Assembly (NCBI GenBank): GCA_017548275.1
Contig: JAFZAH010000004.1
Coordinates: forward strand, 1-64,000
Source: Prevotella sp.
GTDB taxonomy: Bacteria; Bacteroidota; Bacteroidia; Bacteroidales; Bacteroidaceae
Length of the DNA: 64,000 nucleotides
Direction of reading: 5' to 3'
Shown: one piece after another, positions 37,201-45,673 of the stretch
Numbering within the stretch: position 1 is the stretch's first letter
How the letters are laid out: each line of letters opens with the position of its first letter
The notes under the pieces: model-generated
Seen by the model: only the letters and a program-made list of their open reading frames with translations
Database searches by the model: none
Told to the model about the DNA's origin: nothing
Position numbers and translations under genes: made by a program

Positions 37201-38205
37201 TCAAAACTTACCCAATGTGAATTTTAGGAATTTCGTGTTGACGATTTTTGTTATGACAGTCAAGATGATGAGTGTGAGTATCATCACTGCTACAAACAGC
37301 AGTATGCACATCAGATGGCTTGTCATATATTTAGATAACAATTTTACAGATATGTTGAGCGCAAACGTGTTCAGCATATAATACACCAGAGAATTTTCCC
37401 CGATGAATTGAACAGGTTTGCATTTACCTATAATCTTACAAAGATAGATGATAACGATAGACCCGCAGACAGACAGAATGAAGAAGAAGGGCAGTGACAG
37501 CCATTCTAACTGTATCCTGTTAGTGATAAAAGGCACCTTTGCCCCAAACTTGGGGAGCAACAAGAAAGCGCCGAAATAAAGGATGAGCAGGGCGAGAATG
37601 ACGTGCCACTTTAATAAACCGTCCTTGTTTTTTTTCAGCATTTGTCCTATCCATAAGAAAAATGTCAGCATGAGGGCATGCTCGATACTGCCAAAGTCTT
37701 TTCGGAAATGGAGAAATAGCGCTAAACCGACTGCGAACAAAACCAGGCATGCGACCAGTGAGGTCACGTTGTTCTTGAAGATTTTCCCGATACCCCAATA
37801 CAACAGTTTGGAGATGAACAGGGCATCCAAAAACCATAAGCCGCTGTTGAACCAGCAAAGTGCTACATGGCGGGTGATGCCAGAGGCGGACAATGCGTGA
37901 TGGCTCGTCATGGTGACAATTGCCAAGAACGTGCCGAATATCATGGCGGGTATCTTCAGCGTCTTGAAATTCTGCCATAAGAATGTCAAGAAGGGTTTGT
38001 TGAAATTGCTGCAAAAACCTGTGATGACGAAAAATGCGGGCATATAGTAAGACGACCAAAGATACATGCGGGTCTGCTGGAATCCGTTAATGAAAGTGTC
38101 GTTGACACCTTCGTTTTTGATAAACAACAAAGCATGACCCATCAACAAAAACAAGATGAGCACACCTTTAGCGATGTCGATATATGCTAAACGTTCTTTT
38201 GCCAT
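37201..38205 (-). CDS. Acyltransferase-3 family membrane protein 2
   Basis: A 334-residue multi-spanning protein with the family start RLAYIDIAKGVLILFLLMGHA and the YYMPAFFVITGFCSNF helix. It should O-acylate the glycan or its precursors, as proposed for the paralogue at 31776-32789. It sits 22 bp after the TagB/TagF-like start and 3 bp after the SDR stop, within one transcript. Confidence 0.9.
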   Translation of the reverse strand: MAKERLAYIDIAKGVLILFLLMGHALLFIKNEGVNDTFINGFQQTRMYLWSSYYMPAFFVITGFCSNFNKPFLTFLWQNFKTLKIPAMIFGTFLAIVTMTSHHALSASGITRHVALCWFNSGLWFLDALFISKLLYWGIGKIFKNNVTSLVACLVLFAVGLALFLHFRKDFGSIEHALMLTFFLWIGQMLKKNKDGLLKWHVILALLILYFGAFLLLPKFGAKVPFITNRIQLEWLSLPFFFILSVCGSIVIIYLCKIIGKCKPVQFIGENSLVYYMLNTFALNISVKLLSKYMTSHLMCILLFVAVMILTLIILTVITKIVNTKFLKFTLGKF

Positions 38206-38207
38206 GT

Positions 38208-38945
38208 TTATGATTTCATCCTCCCGCTTTGCAGTTTGTAGTCATAACTGTGTCGTCCCTCGGCGCGGAAATCTGTGTGATAGCGCTTCAACACCTCGTG
38301 GAACACTTCATCGTAGCGGGGAATAAACAAATCGTCCTTAGCCTCGATGTGGCTGATGATATCGGCCGCCAACTGTTCCGTCTCGCTCAGGTCGGTGGCA
38401 CCGCCATTGAAACTGGTGCCCTTGATAGAGCCGGGCGACACATTGAGGATGCGGTTTTCGCTGCCGCCTTTTTCCAACTCCACGTTCACGCTCTCGATGA
38501 AGATTTTCAGTGCGGCTTTCGTGGCTCCGTAAAGCGAGAAGAAGGGTGATGACATGAATCCGGCAATGCTGACCATCACGCCGCAGTAGAAGTCATCTGC
38601 AGAAGCCAAACGGTCATAGAAATGATGGATGATGCGGATTACCGGAATGGTGTTGACATGAAAATAGGTGTTAATCATCGCCTCAGACACATCTTTGAAC
38701 AGCGCCAGCCGTCCGAAACCAGCAGTGATGATGAGTCCGTCGATATCGGTGAAGCGGTCAAACATACTGTAATCCTCAGCGGTCAGGTCGAACTGAACGC
38801 TTTCGATTTTCTCGTCACGATATTCCTCGGCCAAAGGCGCCTTGTCTACTATATATACTTTTTCTGTGGATGGGCGTTTCACAAGGTTCATCGCCATGGC
38901 CAGTCCGATGCCGTTGGCTCCGCCAACAATGAGTATTCTTTTCAT
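38208..38945 (-). CDS. Short-chain dehydrogenase/reductase
   Basis: A 245-residue classical SDR with NAD(P) motif GGANGIGLAMAM (8-19), LIITAGFG, the catalytic serine region VSIAGFMSSPFFSLYGATKAALK (Tyr/Lys pair) and a C-terminal substrate loop. In Haemophilus influenzae Bcs1-type systems an SDR reduces ribulose 5-phosphate for CDP-ribitol synthesis, and this one could do the same with the TarI-like enzyme. The link is inferred from context, since SDR substrates cannot be read by eye. It follows the TagD fusion by 11 bp. Confidence 0.9.
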   Translation of the reverse strand: MKRILIVGGANGIGLAMAMNLVKRPSTEKVYIVDKAPLAEEYRDEKIESVQFDLTAEDYSMFDRFTDIDGLIITAGFGRLALFKDVSEAMINTYFHVNTIPVIRIIHHFYDRLASADDFYCGVMVSIAGFMSSPFFSLYGATKAALKIFIESVNVELEKGGSENRILNVSPGSIKGTSFNGGATDLSETEQLAADIISHIEAKDDLFIPRYDEVFHEVLKRYHTDFRAEGRHSYDYKLQSGRMKS

Positions 38946-38956
38946 GAGTTGAAAGG

Positions 38957-40321
38957 CTATATTTCCATGAAATTGGTTCTCTCCGCAAACTGTTCCATCA
39001 CTCTAGCCATGGCGATACTTTCGTCGCGACGCAGGCGGGCGGAGTTCAGTCGGTGGTTGTAGATACACGAGATAAATTCCTGCACCTCGTAACGCAGACC
39101 TTCGCCGTCCCAAGAATAGAAGAATTTCTTGTTCTTGTTTTGGTCCTCATAGCGGAGTTCGAAATAATCGGTCTTCCACCACGGCGCCGGCACGTATGCA
39201 TAACCTTTTGTGCCCGAAATAACCAAGTTGCCTTCGGTCTTCACGCCCAAACCTACCTTGAACGAGCACACGGCTTTATCATAGCGCAACACGCCTTTTG
39301 TATAGATATCCACACCGTTCTCCATGCGTGAGTAGATGTTGAGGTTCTGGTACCCCGTACCCATCAGTTTCATAATCGGCAGCAACGGATATGACCCTAA
39401 TTCGTAGAATGATCCGCCAGCCTGATTGGGGTCGAGTTCGCGTAGGGTGGGATCGCCCCACACCTTCGACTCCGAAGCCTCGATATCGACCACTTCGCCG
39501 ATAAGTCCGCTCTTAATCATCGTGATAAGGTGGTTAAATGCGGGACAGTAGGCCGTCTTGTTGGCCTCGAGCAGCACCAAACCCTTCTCTTCGGCTATCT
39601 GATAGAGTTCGCGCGCCTGGTCTTCACGCAGTACAAGCGGCGTCTCGCAGAGCACATGCTTGCCTTGTTGCAGAGCATACTTGGCCTGCTTATAGTGTTC
39701 GAGGTGGGGTGTGGCGATATAAACGGCATCAACTTGGTTGACCAACTCCTCGAAGGATTCGGAACGGCGGACTTTGAACATCGGGCACTCCTCTTCTGTT
39801 TGTCGGATGAAATGGTCAGCCTTGTCTGTGTCGGTGTCATAAACCGAGCACACGTTGACGGCATTCACCACCGACACCTCTTTTGGGAAACGGCGGGCGA
39901 TACGTCCTGCGCCCGAGATGCCGATTTTCACCTCGTTGTCCTGCTCAGCCCGGAGCATGGTCGAAGATATCCCTTCGGTGCGAGGCAGATAGACGACTTG
40001 GCAAAACTCGTTCAGATAGTCGAACTTCCCTTCCCAGTCGCTTCCGATGGCAAAGATATCTACGTCATATTTTTGTATGTCGTCGATTTTCTGGCCGACA
40101 TAATCTTCGATGATAATCTGGTCTGCATAGCCCGTGGCACGCACCGCTTCCACGCGTTCCAACACGTTGTTTTTTACGTTGAGTTTGCCGCGCTCGCGGT
40201 CGAAATTGTCATTGGTCACGCCCACTATCAGGTAGTCGCCCAATGCTTTCGCTCTGCGCAACAGGTTGATATGCCCCTGATGCAGCAGGTCGTATGTACC
40301 GTATGTGATGACTTTTTTCAT
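38957..40321 (-). CDS. Fused TagD-like cytidylyltransferase and Gfo/Idh/MocA oxidoreductase
   Basis: A 454-residue two-domain protein. Residues 1-128 are a glycerol-3-phosphate cytidylyltransferase domain with the HxGH nucleotide site (LLHQGHINLL, His14-His17) and RTEGISST (114-121). Residues 130-454 are a Gfo/Idh/MocA oxidoreductase: NAD motif GISGAGRIA (134-142), then YIATPHLEHYKQAKYAL and the GGKHVL/CETP-type sugar-site segment (QGKHVLCETPL). The linker is only a few residues, so this is a true fusion and not two genes. It suggests that the oxidoreductase makes (or uses) the polyol phosphate which the first domain activates with CTP. The exact substrate is unknown. Confidence 0.93.
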   Translation of the reverse strand: MKKVITYGTYDLLHQGHINLLRRAKALGDYLIVGVTNDNFDRERGKLNVKNNVLERVEAVRATGYADQIIIEDYVGQKIDDIQKYDVDIFAIGSDWEGKFDYLNEFCQVVYLPRTEGISSTMLRAEQDNEVKIGISGAGRIARRFPKEVSVVNAVNVCSVYDTDTDKADHFIRQTEEECPMFKVRRSESFEELVNQVDAVYIATPHLEHYKQAKYALQQGKHVLCETPLVLREDQARELYQIAEEKGLVLLEANKTAYCPAFNHLITMIKSGLIGEVVDIEASESKVWGDPTLRELDPNQAGGSFYELGSYPLLPIMKLMGTGYQNLNIYSRMENGVDIYTKGVLRYDKAVCSFKVGLGVKTEGNLVISGTKGYAYVPAPWWKTDYFELRYEDQNKNKKFFYSWDGEGLRYEVQEFISCIYNHRLNSARLRRDESIAMARVMEQFAERTNFMEI

Positions 40322-40330
40322 GGTGATGTG

Positions 40331-41539
40331 TTATTTCAGTATTTTTCTCAGAAGTCTCCAGACGGGCAAAATCAAGTCCTTCTTGGCAAACTCCCGGTAG
40401 GGTCCCATGTCACCTTCGTATTTCAGTGAAAGTATATCTGCACTGTTTAAGGCTTTCTTGTACTCCTTGAAAGACAACTCTCCTGCATAATACCTTTCTC
40501 TTACCACCTTTTCACTGGCGAAACTCTTTTCCGGAAAATCTTTATTTGAAAGAGATGACTTTTCGAGTGTTCCAAGCAGATGATTGATGAAGAGTTCAGG
40601 CAGATTCTGTATGTCGTTTATAAGTGCGAAACCGCTGGCTCCAATGCGAGTGTTGAGTTCGTTAAAGTATACATTCCCGTTACTCTCATATAAGTCTATG
40701 TCAAAAACTCCTGTCAATCGGGTCTTCCGCATGAAAGCCTCAAGGTGTTCTTGTAGATTCGGTATACGCGATATCGGATAAATAATACCTGTGGCAGTTT
40801 GTCCAAGTCGTTTGCTTGTCATTTCGATAACCGCAGGAATGACAGATGTGTCGTCAAGCGAAAGTCCTAATACGGCATATTCTTTTTCTATATGGATGTA
40901 TTGCTCTATTAATATGGGCCGTTGGTATATTTTGCCGATAGCGTCAAGATGACTTCTCAATTCGCTCTCGTTCTCACATCTTATCATGTATTGTTTCAAT
41001 TGGCCCATGTAACTGTCTTGGGGCTTGGTGAAACAAGGATAAGTGACACCTTCGGGAATAGAATACCGGCCATCTTCATAATTGCTTATCCATCCTTTAG
41101 CCGTATGCATGCCTACCTCGGAAGCCAATTCTTTCTGATAATTCTTATCCATTATCTGCAGCATGGCTCCTTGTGTATGATTAACGTGTGGCATGAGGAA
41201 ATACGGACTTAACAAATCCATGTTGGTGTCGACGGTGCTCGCCACATAGTCATCTGTGGGTAACAACACCTTCTGTCTGACTTCGTCTTTATAGTTAAGA
41301 AGCAGTTTTATCAGTTCTTCCTTATGTGGTTCCGGGCAATAGTGGCACTCTCTGATAAAATGGCTCTTGCGGTCGATTTTCAAGTCACCGGTGGCTTTGC
41401 GGTTGGTTTGTATGAGTATCACATCGCAACCAGACACACCAGCGGCACGAATCATGCAAAGCCGCGCCGCATAATTACGGCCCATAACAATAGCCAGAGG
41501 CTTGTTCGTCGCACTGTTCGCGGCTTGTTTTATATCCAT
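40331..41539 (-). CDS. ATP-grasp ligase, type A copy 1
   Basis: A 402-residue carbamoyl-phosphate-synthetase-like ATP-grasp protein. It has a Rossmann-like start (VMGRNYAARLCMIRAAG), the ATP-binding loop TKPQDSYMGQ and the Mg-binding end FDIDLYESNGNVYFNELNTRIG with Asp, Glu and Asn in the expected order. Such enzymes form amide or ester bonds through acyl-phosphate intermediates. It is paralogous to the copy at 42615-43823. Here it may couple an amino acid or opine to the glycan or to a soluble donor; the reaction is inferred. Confidence 0.88.
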   Translation of the reverse strand: MDIKQAANSATNKPLAIVMGRNYAARLCMIRAAGVSGCDVILIQTNRKATGDLKIDRKSHFIRECHYCPEPHKEELIKLLLNYKDEVRQKVLLPTDDYVASTVDTNMDLLSPYFLMPHVNHTQGAMLQIMDKNYQKELASEVGMHTAKGWISNYEDGRYSIPEGVTYPCFTKPQDSYMGQLKQYMIRCENESELRSHLDAIGKIYQRPILIEQYIHIEKEYAVLGLSLDDTSVIPAVIEMTSKRLGQTATGIIYPISRIPNLQEHLEAFMRKTRLTGVFDIDLYESNGNVYFNELNTRIGASGFALINDIQNLPELFINHLLGTLEKSSLSNKDFPEKSFASEKVVRERYYAGELSFKEYKKALNSADILSLKYEGDMGPYREFAKKDLILPVWRLLRKILK

Positions 41540-41612
41540 ATATTATATAAATCAGTGGTTAAATGATAGTTCTGCAAAGACTCTTATTCTATTCTCCTGC
41601 CTGTCACTAAGA

Positions 41613-42587
41613 TTAACGGTCGTAGGTGGAAATGCCGTAGGGATTGCCGACGGCAAACAGGGCACATTGTTTGCATAATGTGTAATCCTTTTCAGAACCT
41701 TGAATAACGCCTCCGTGGCGTCCGGGGACTCTTATAGTAGATACGATTTGTTGGGTGATTTGAAAACCGCTCTTTTGAACGGAAGCGTTAATTGTGAAAA
41801 TGTCGAAAAAACATTGAGTGGCAGTGAAAGCCTCTATCATACAAGGTATGCCTTCTTGCAGATGTACACCTTCGTAGGAGAGATGACCAAAGTTGCCGAG
41901 ATCATCCAAATAGGTGTGCCGGGCGTTTTGAATGGCCGTTCCACAGGGAATAATATAGTCCACATCTTGATTTTCTTCCAAACTCTGGGTGGCACTTGCG
42001 AACATGCTCCAAACTTCATCGCTGGAATAATCTCCTAAAGTAGAGTTGCCTTCGGGTTGGGCAGGTACCATGACATAAGCAATCTTCGTATTGGGATGGA
42101 TGGACTTGATATATGACGAAACCGTTTGAATGTTATTGCAGAAACGCTCATATTGCCTGCAAATGACGTTTCCTTCTTGCAGAATGACCAAATCCCATTC
42201 CTTGGAGCGTATCAACTCATCCCCAGAAATACCGATAGTGGTATCCCATCTGTACTCTGACTGGGAGAAGGTGTCCAGTTCATGGTCTGTTTTGCCTTGT
42301 TTGATAGAATTCCAATGCGATGACAGACCCACTCCGCTTTTATAATAGATGTTGAAGTCTATAGTGATGTTAGGACACAAATCAATGATGACTGACGGAA
42401 CATAACTGAACGCGTCACGACTCAAGGAGTTGCCGATAATCAACACATGGTATTCTCCAAACTCGTCAAGGGTTTGATAATTGACGGGAGTCTTTTGGAT
42501 GGGTACTTCCAAGTCATCTTCGGCCGTACACGATACCGTGAACGCAAGCAAGATGAATAGAATGAAAGAATATTTAGTTAGTGACAT
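41613..42587 (-). CDS. DUF4886-type SGNH-like lipoprotein
   Basis: A 324-residue lipoprotein (lipobox Cys20, TVSC, then AEDDLEVP). The N-terminal block LIIGNSLSRDAFSYVP matches the SGNH hydrolase block I (serine in GNS), and LSYEGVHLQEG supplies a C-terminal His, so it looks like an esterase or lipase of the DUF4886 group. It is exported, unlike the cytosolic ATP-grasp proteins on either side, and might remove O-acyl groups from the finished glycan. The gene is 73 bp after the first ATP-grasp copy. Confidence 0.85.
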   Translation of the reverse strand: MSLTKYSFILFILLAFTVSCTAEDDLEVPIQKTPVNYQTLDEFGEYHVLIIGNSLSRDAFSYVPSVIIDLCPNITIDFNIYYKSGVGLSSHWNSIKQGKTDHELDTFSQSEYRWDTTIGISGDELIRSKEWDLVILQEGNVICRQYERFCNNIQTVSSYIKSIHPNTKIAYVMVPAQPEGNSTLGDYSSDEVWSMFASATQSLEENQDVDYIIPCGTAIQNARHTYLDDLGNFGHLSYEGVHLQEGIPCMIEAFTATQCFFDIFTINASVQKSGFQITQQIVSTIRVPGRHGGVIQGSEKDYTLCKQCALFAVGNPYGISTYDR

Positions 42588-42614
42588 ATTATAATTGGCT
42601 TAAAAGATTTGTTA

Positions 42615-43823
42615 TTATTTGTGCAGAAGCGCGTTCAGGCTTTTCTGGATTTTTTTATAAAAGAAATACCTTTTAAATGCTTTTTCGGGCGCACGGTCTT
42701 CCTCATCGCTAATGAACCCGAAATCAGAGGACTTCAACATCTTCTTGAATTCCCGTGTAGAGAAAAATCCGGCATACCAGTTTTCCAGACTAATACGTTC
42801 GTTTATGTATGTTGCAGTCTCCTTAATCTCTTTTTCCATGCCGTCGATAGACTCGCCCAACATGGTCTTGACAAACATAAGCGGGAGATTCACACCCATC
42901 CGTTGCACAGCATAGCCGGAACCGCCGATGCGGAGATTGATTTCGCCAAAGTAATATTCACCGCCGCTCTTGTAGAAATCGATGTCGAAGATGCCTGTAA
43001 AACCGGTTTCCGACATCACTTTCTTGAATTTCTCCACCAAGTCCTCAAACCCTTTTACAGACATGATTTTACCTTGGCATGCCACCCCCTTGTCGGCTCC
43101 TTGTGCCATCTTCGTTATCTCGATGACTCCGGGAATAACCACCTCCTTTTCACAAGAAAATCCGACCACGGCATACTCGGTCTCTATCTCCTTGTAGTCT
43201 TCCACCATGATGGTGATATTCTGGAACGTATCCTTGAAATCGTCCATCACTTTGCGCAATTCTTTTTCGTCTGCACACCGATGGAGAGTGTGCTTGTATC
43301 TCGAAATGTATTCCCGGGTCTTGGTGAAGCAGGGAAAAGTGATACTGTCGGGTAAATGGTATTCTCCGTCTTTTATCTCTACGCTACAAGAGTTCACCAC
43401 ATTCAGACCGACAGATTTAGCCACCGCCTTCTGCTTCTCTTTATTCATCCATTCAGTGATGGCTCCTTGCCGCATGTGGATGTGGGGGAAGAGAAAATGG
43501 TCTTTCAGTTGGTCGATGTTCTGGTCTATAGCTGATGCGGAAAAATCATTGACCGGTATCAGAATGGTTTTTTGGTCCTTGTCTATGCAGTTGTTCAGAA
43601 GACACTCTGTCAGGTTTTTCGGATTATTCCCCCTGCAGCAAAATTCTTCTTTGACGTATTTGCTTGAACAGTCGATGGGCTTGTGTTTTTCTTTCCAGAC
43701 AACGCTGATGTCAGCATTTGCAGGGGCTAAAGCACGTATAACCCCTAATTTAGAAGTGAAACCGTGGCCAATAACGACTACTCTCGGATGCATGGAATGT
43801 GTTGTTTTATTCAAGTTTCGCAT
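42615..43823 (-). CDS. ATP-grasp ligase, type A copy 2
   Basis: A 402-residue paralogue of the ligase at 40331-41539. Visible parts are the N-terminal loop VVVIGHGFTSKLGVIRAL, the ATP site FTKTREYISRYKH, and the Mg-binding end IFDIDFYKSGGEYYFGEINLRIGGSG. The two copies keep the same length and layout but share little exact sequence, so they probably use different substrates. The start at 43823 may really be 43793 (MHPRVVVIGHG), ten residues further in; both are possible. An inverted-repeat element separates it from the GNAT gene. Confidence 0.88.
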   Translation of the reverse strand: MRNLNKTTHSMHPRVVVIGHGFTSKLGVIRALAPANADISVVWKEKHKPIDCSSKYVKEEFCCRGNNPKNLTECLLNNCIDKDQKTILIPVNDFSASAIDQNIDQLKDHFLFPHIHMRQGAITEWMNKEKQKAVAKSVGLNVVNSCSVEIKDGEYHLPDSITFPCFTKTREYISRYKHTLHRCADEKELRKVMDDFKDTFQNITIMVEDYKEIETEYAVVGFSCEKEVVIPGVIEITKMAQGADKGVACQGKIMSVKGFEDLVEKFKKVMSETGFTGIFDIDFYKSGGEYYFGEINLRIGGSGYAVQRMGVNLPLMFVKTMLGESIDGMEKEIKETATYINERISLENWYAGFFSTREFKKMLKSSDFGFISDEEDRAPEKAFKRYFFYKKIQKSLNALLHK

Positions 43824-43838
43824 TCGCTCAACGTCTTT

Positions 43839-43935
43839 GTAGTTAAGATGTTGTGTAGTTATCGCTTCGCTCGTCCTTCGGACAGTAGTTAAACCATTAC
43901 CAGGCTTTTTGTGCGAAACTTATCTGCTTAACTAC
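43839..43935. repeat. Small inverted-repeat element (MITE/REP-like)
   Basis: Outer arms GTAGTTAAG (43839-43847) and CTTAACTAC (43927-43935) form a 9-bp perfect inverted repeat enclosing an 79-bp core that contains a GTCC-TTC-GGAC hairpin and two further GTAGTTA words. No gene is present in it. It lies between the ATP-grasp gene and the GNAT gene. Confidence 0.4.
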
Positions 43936-43949
43936 TTCAGAAAATTGAA

Positions 43950-44534
43950 TTATTTAATCAATCGTTTAATAAACGCTTTTGTTTTTAGTTTAATAGCCCG
44001 TATGGTGAATTCAAACTTCAAACGAAAAACTGAATGTGGGCATCCGTCAAACCATTTAACAAACACTATGTTGTAATGGTCTCCGTATTTTCTCAAGGCA
44101 ACGGGTTTGAAACCGTTTTTTTTCACCACCTCAATCTCCCTCAAATTGTCTTTATTGGTGTCCAAAGCCACTTTGTTCATTCCGTAAGACTTTGCTGTTT
44201 CCTCACGAAGTTGATTCATCTTTTTGTAGATACCCATTCCTTGGTGTGTCGGCAATACGGCATCAAAACAAAAGTAGGCATATTCTTCAGCACCACACCA
44301 TAACTTCATTCTTTTTTTTATGATGGCCGCTGTGCCGATTAGTTGATGGTCATCCAAAGCGACAACCATTATTCCCTTTCCTTCGACTTTCTTGCGTATT
44401 TCCTCTCCGGGAAGAGACGGATTGCCCATAAACACTCCGTTCTCTCGGTTTTTGGCATGAGCGTTCCAGATGACTTCATGTATCTCATCCCATGACACTT
44501 CGTCCGGCTTCTCGACAATTTTAATTTCAGACAT
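43950..44534 (-). CDS. GNAT-family acyltransferase
   Basis: A 194-residue protein of the GNAT fold. The cofactor-binding motif region THQGMGIYKKMNQLREETAKSYG and the following strand KVALDTNKDNLREIEVVKKNGFKPV are typical; it also has a Lys-rich C-terminal tail (KLKTKAFIKRLIK) that may touch the membrane. It could acetylate an amino sugar or amino acid, or act as an aminoacyl transferase; GNAT genes next to ATP-grasp genes are known from comparative genomics as parts of amide-forming surface-modification systems. Confidence 0.85.
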   Translation of the reverse strand: MSEIKIVEKPDEVSWDEIHEVIWNAHAKNRENGVFMGNPSLPGEEIRKKVEGKGIMVVALDDHQLIGTAAIIKKRMKLWCGAEEYAYFCFDAVLPTHQGMGIYKKMNQLREETAKSYGMNKVALDTNKDNLREIEVVKKNGFKPVALRKYGDHYNIVFVKWFDGCPHSVFRLKFEFTIRAIKLKTKAFIKRLIK

Positions 44535-44567
44535 CTTTCTTCTTTATTCCAACATGTGGCACATTGA

Positions 44568-45650
44568 TTAACTCGGAAACCATGTGTTCGGTCTTGGCCA
44601 TAACTCCCTGATAATCCTCTCGGTATAGTCGCCCATTCCTGATTTGAAAGCAGATTGACTCAAACCGGGATTGGAGTTGAACTCTATCAGAATGGGTGAA
44701 CCATCTTCCTCTATGGCAACATCCCAACCCACAATGTTGAATTGTGGCAATTGTAAGTGCAGGCGCTTTACCATTTCAATGGCCTTGTCATAGGATGGTA
44801 TCTGGTAATTCTCCAAAACAACTCCGGAATCTGTTTTCGTGATGTCGTCCTCTGAATAACCACCGAAAGCGGTTTTACCTAATTTGCCGTCTTTAGAAAT
44901 CGTCGTGCTGATACCGCCTGCGCACTGATTGTCTATTACCTGCCCGCTTCGGCCTATACGTACTACGGAATAGATGATCAACACTTCCATGCCCGACCGG
45001 TACGAAAGAATACGCAGTGTGTTTAGTGAAGTCGGGTTCAGAGCCGCCATATCCTTATGCTGACGTACACATTTTTGTATCAGGAAATTCTTCTTGTATT
45101 GCTTAAATAATTGTTCGATGGACATCCCGTTCAGACTTGTCACCCCGTCTTTTACTTGGAAGATTTGTACACCATGCCCTTTCGATTCTTTTGAAGGTTT
45201 GATGATGACCTTCTCCAAGTTCTGACATGCAGCGATTGCCTCCTCTTCGGAAACAGGTTTGCCCTCAAAATAATAATAACCGTTGATGTTTTTCAAAATG
45301 GAATGGGCAATGTTCTCGTTCGGGAACAATAGACTGCACATGTTCTTATCGCCCAAGATCCCACCGGCAGAGTGAATGTTCGCTCTTGGTACCAACTCAC
45401 AATGATAGAAATTGGCCGGAACATACTCTTTGGTGAAGTGTCCTGTCCTTGAATAGAAATACTCGTGGCAATGAAGGGGAACTTTTCTCCCAATCATGCT
45501 TTTATAAAAGTCCTGTATTTCTTTCTTTTGTTCCCGTGTAAGTTTCTTACGTTCTTTTAGGTCCTTGAAATTTCTGGTGATTTTCAATTTCCGGCGGCGC
45601 ATCTCTATTGACTTGCGCGTCTTGACTATCAAACGATTAATAAAATTCAT
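44568..45650 (-). CDS. Sugar-transfer-associated ATP-grasp (PF14397 type), copy 1
   Basis: A 360-residue protein of the sugar-transfer-associated ATP-grasp family. Shared marks with the two paralogues are EFYSRTG-type segments (CHEYFYSRTGHFTKEYVP), VIIKPSKESKGHGVQ (ATP-binding loop), LNPTSLNTLRI and ILIEFNSNPG (Mg-binding end). The frame is open from a GTG at 45701 that overlaps the preceding gene; the ATG at 45650 (MNFINRLIVK) avoids that overlap and gives a 23-nt gap, so it is preferred. Predicted to ligate an amino acid or other carboxylate to a glycan or its precursor. Confidence 0.88.
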   Translation of the reverse strand: MNFINRLIVKTRKSIEMRRRKLKITRNFKDLKERKKLTREQKKEIQDFYKSMIGRKVPLHCHEYFYSRTGHFTKEYVPANFYHCELVPRANIHSAGGILGDKNMCSLLFPNENIAHSILKNINGYYYFEGKPVSEEEAIAACQNLEKVIIKPSKESKGHGVQIFQVKDGVTSLNGMSIEQLFKQYKKNFLIQKCVRQHKDMAALNPTSLNTLRILSYRSGMEVLIIYSVVRIGRSGQVIDNQCAGGISTTISKDGKLGKTAFGGYSEDDITKTDSGVVLENYQIPSYDKAIEMVKRLHLQLPQFNIVGWDVAIEEDGSPILIEFNSNPGLSQSAFKSGMGDYTERIIRELWPRPNTWFPS

Positions 45651-45673
45651 GTTGATATATCTTGTTGACTTGA

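Noticed and set aside
39530-40429. Plus-strand frame opposite the TagD fusion gene
   Set aside because: Antisense shadow of a well-supported two-domain protein.
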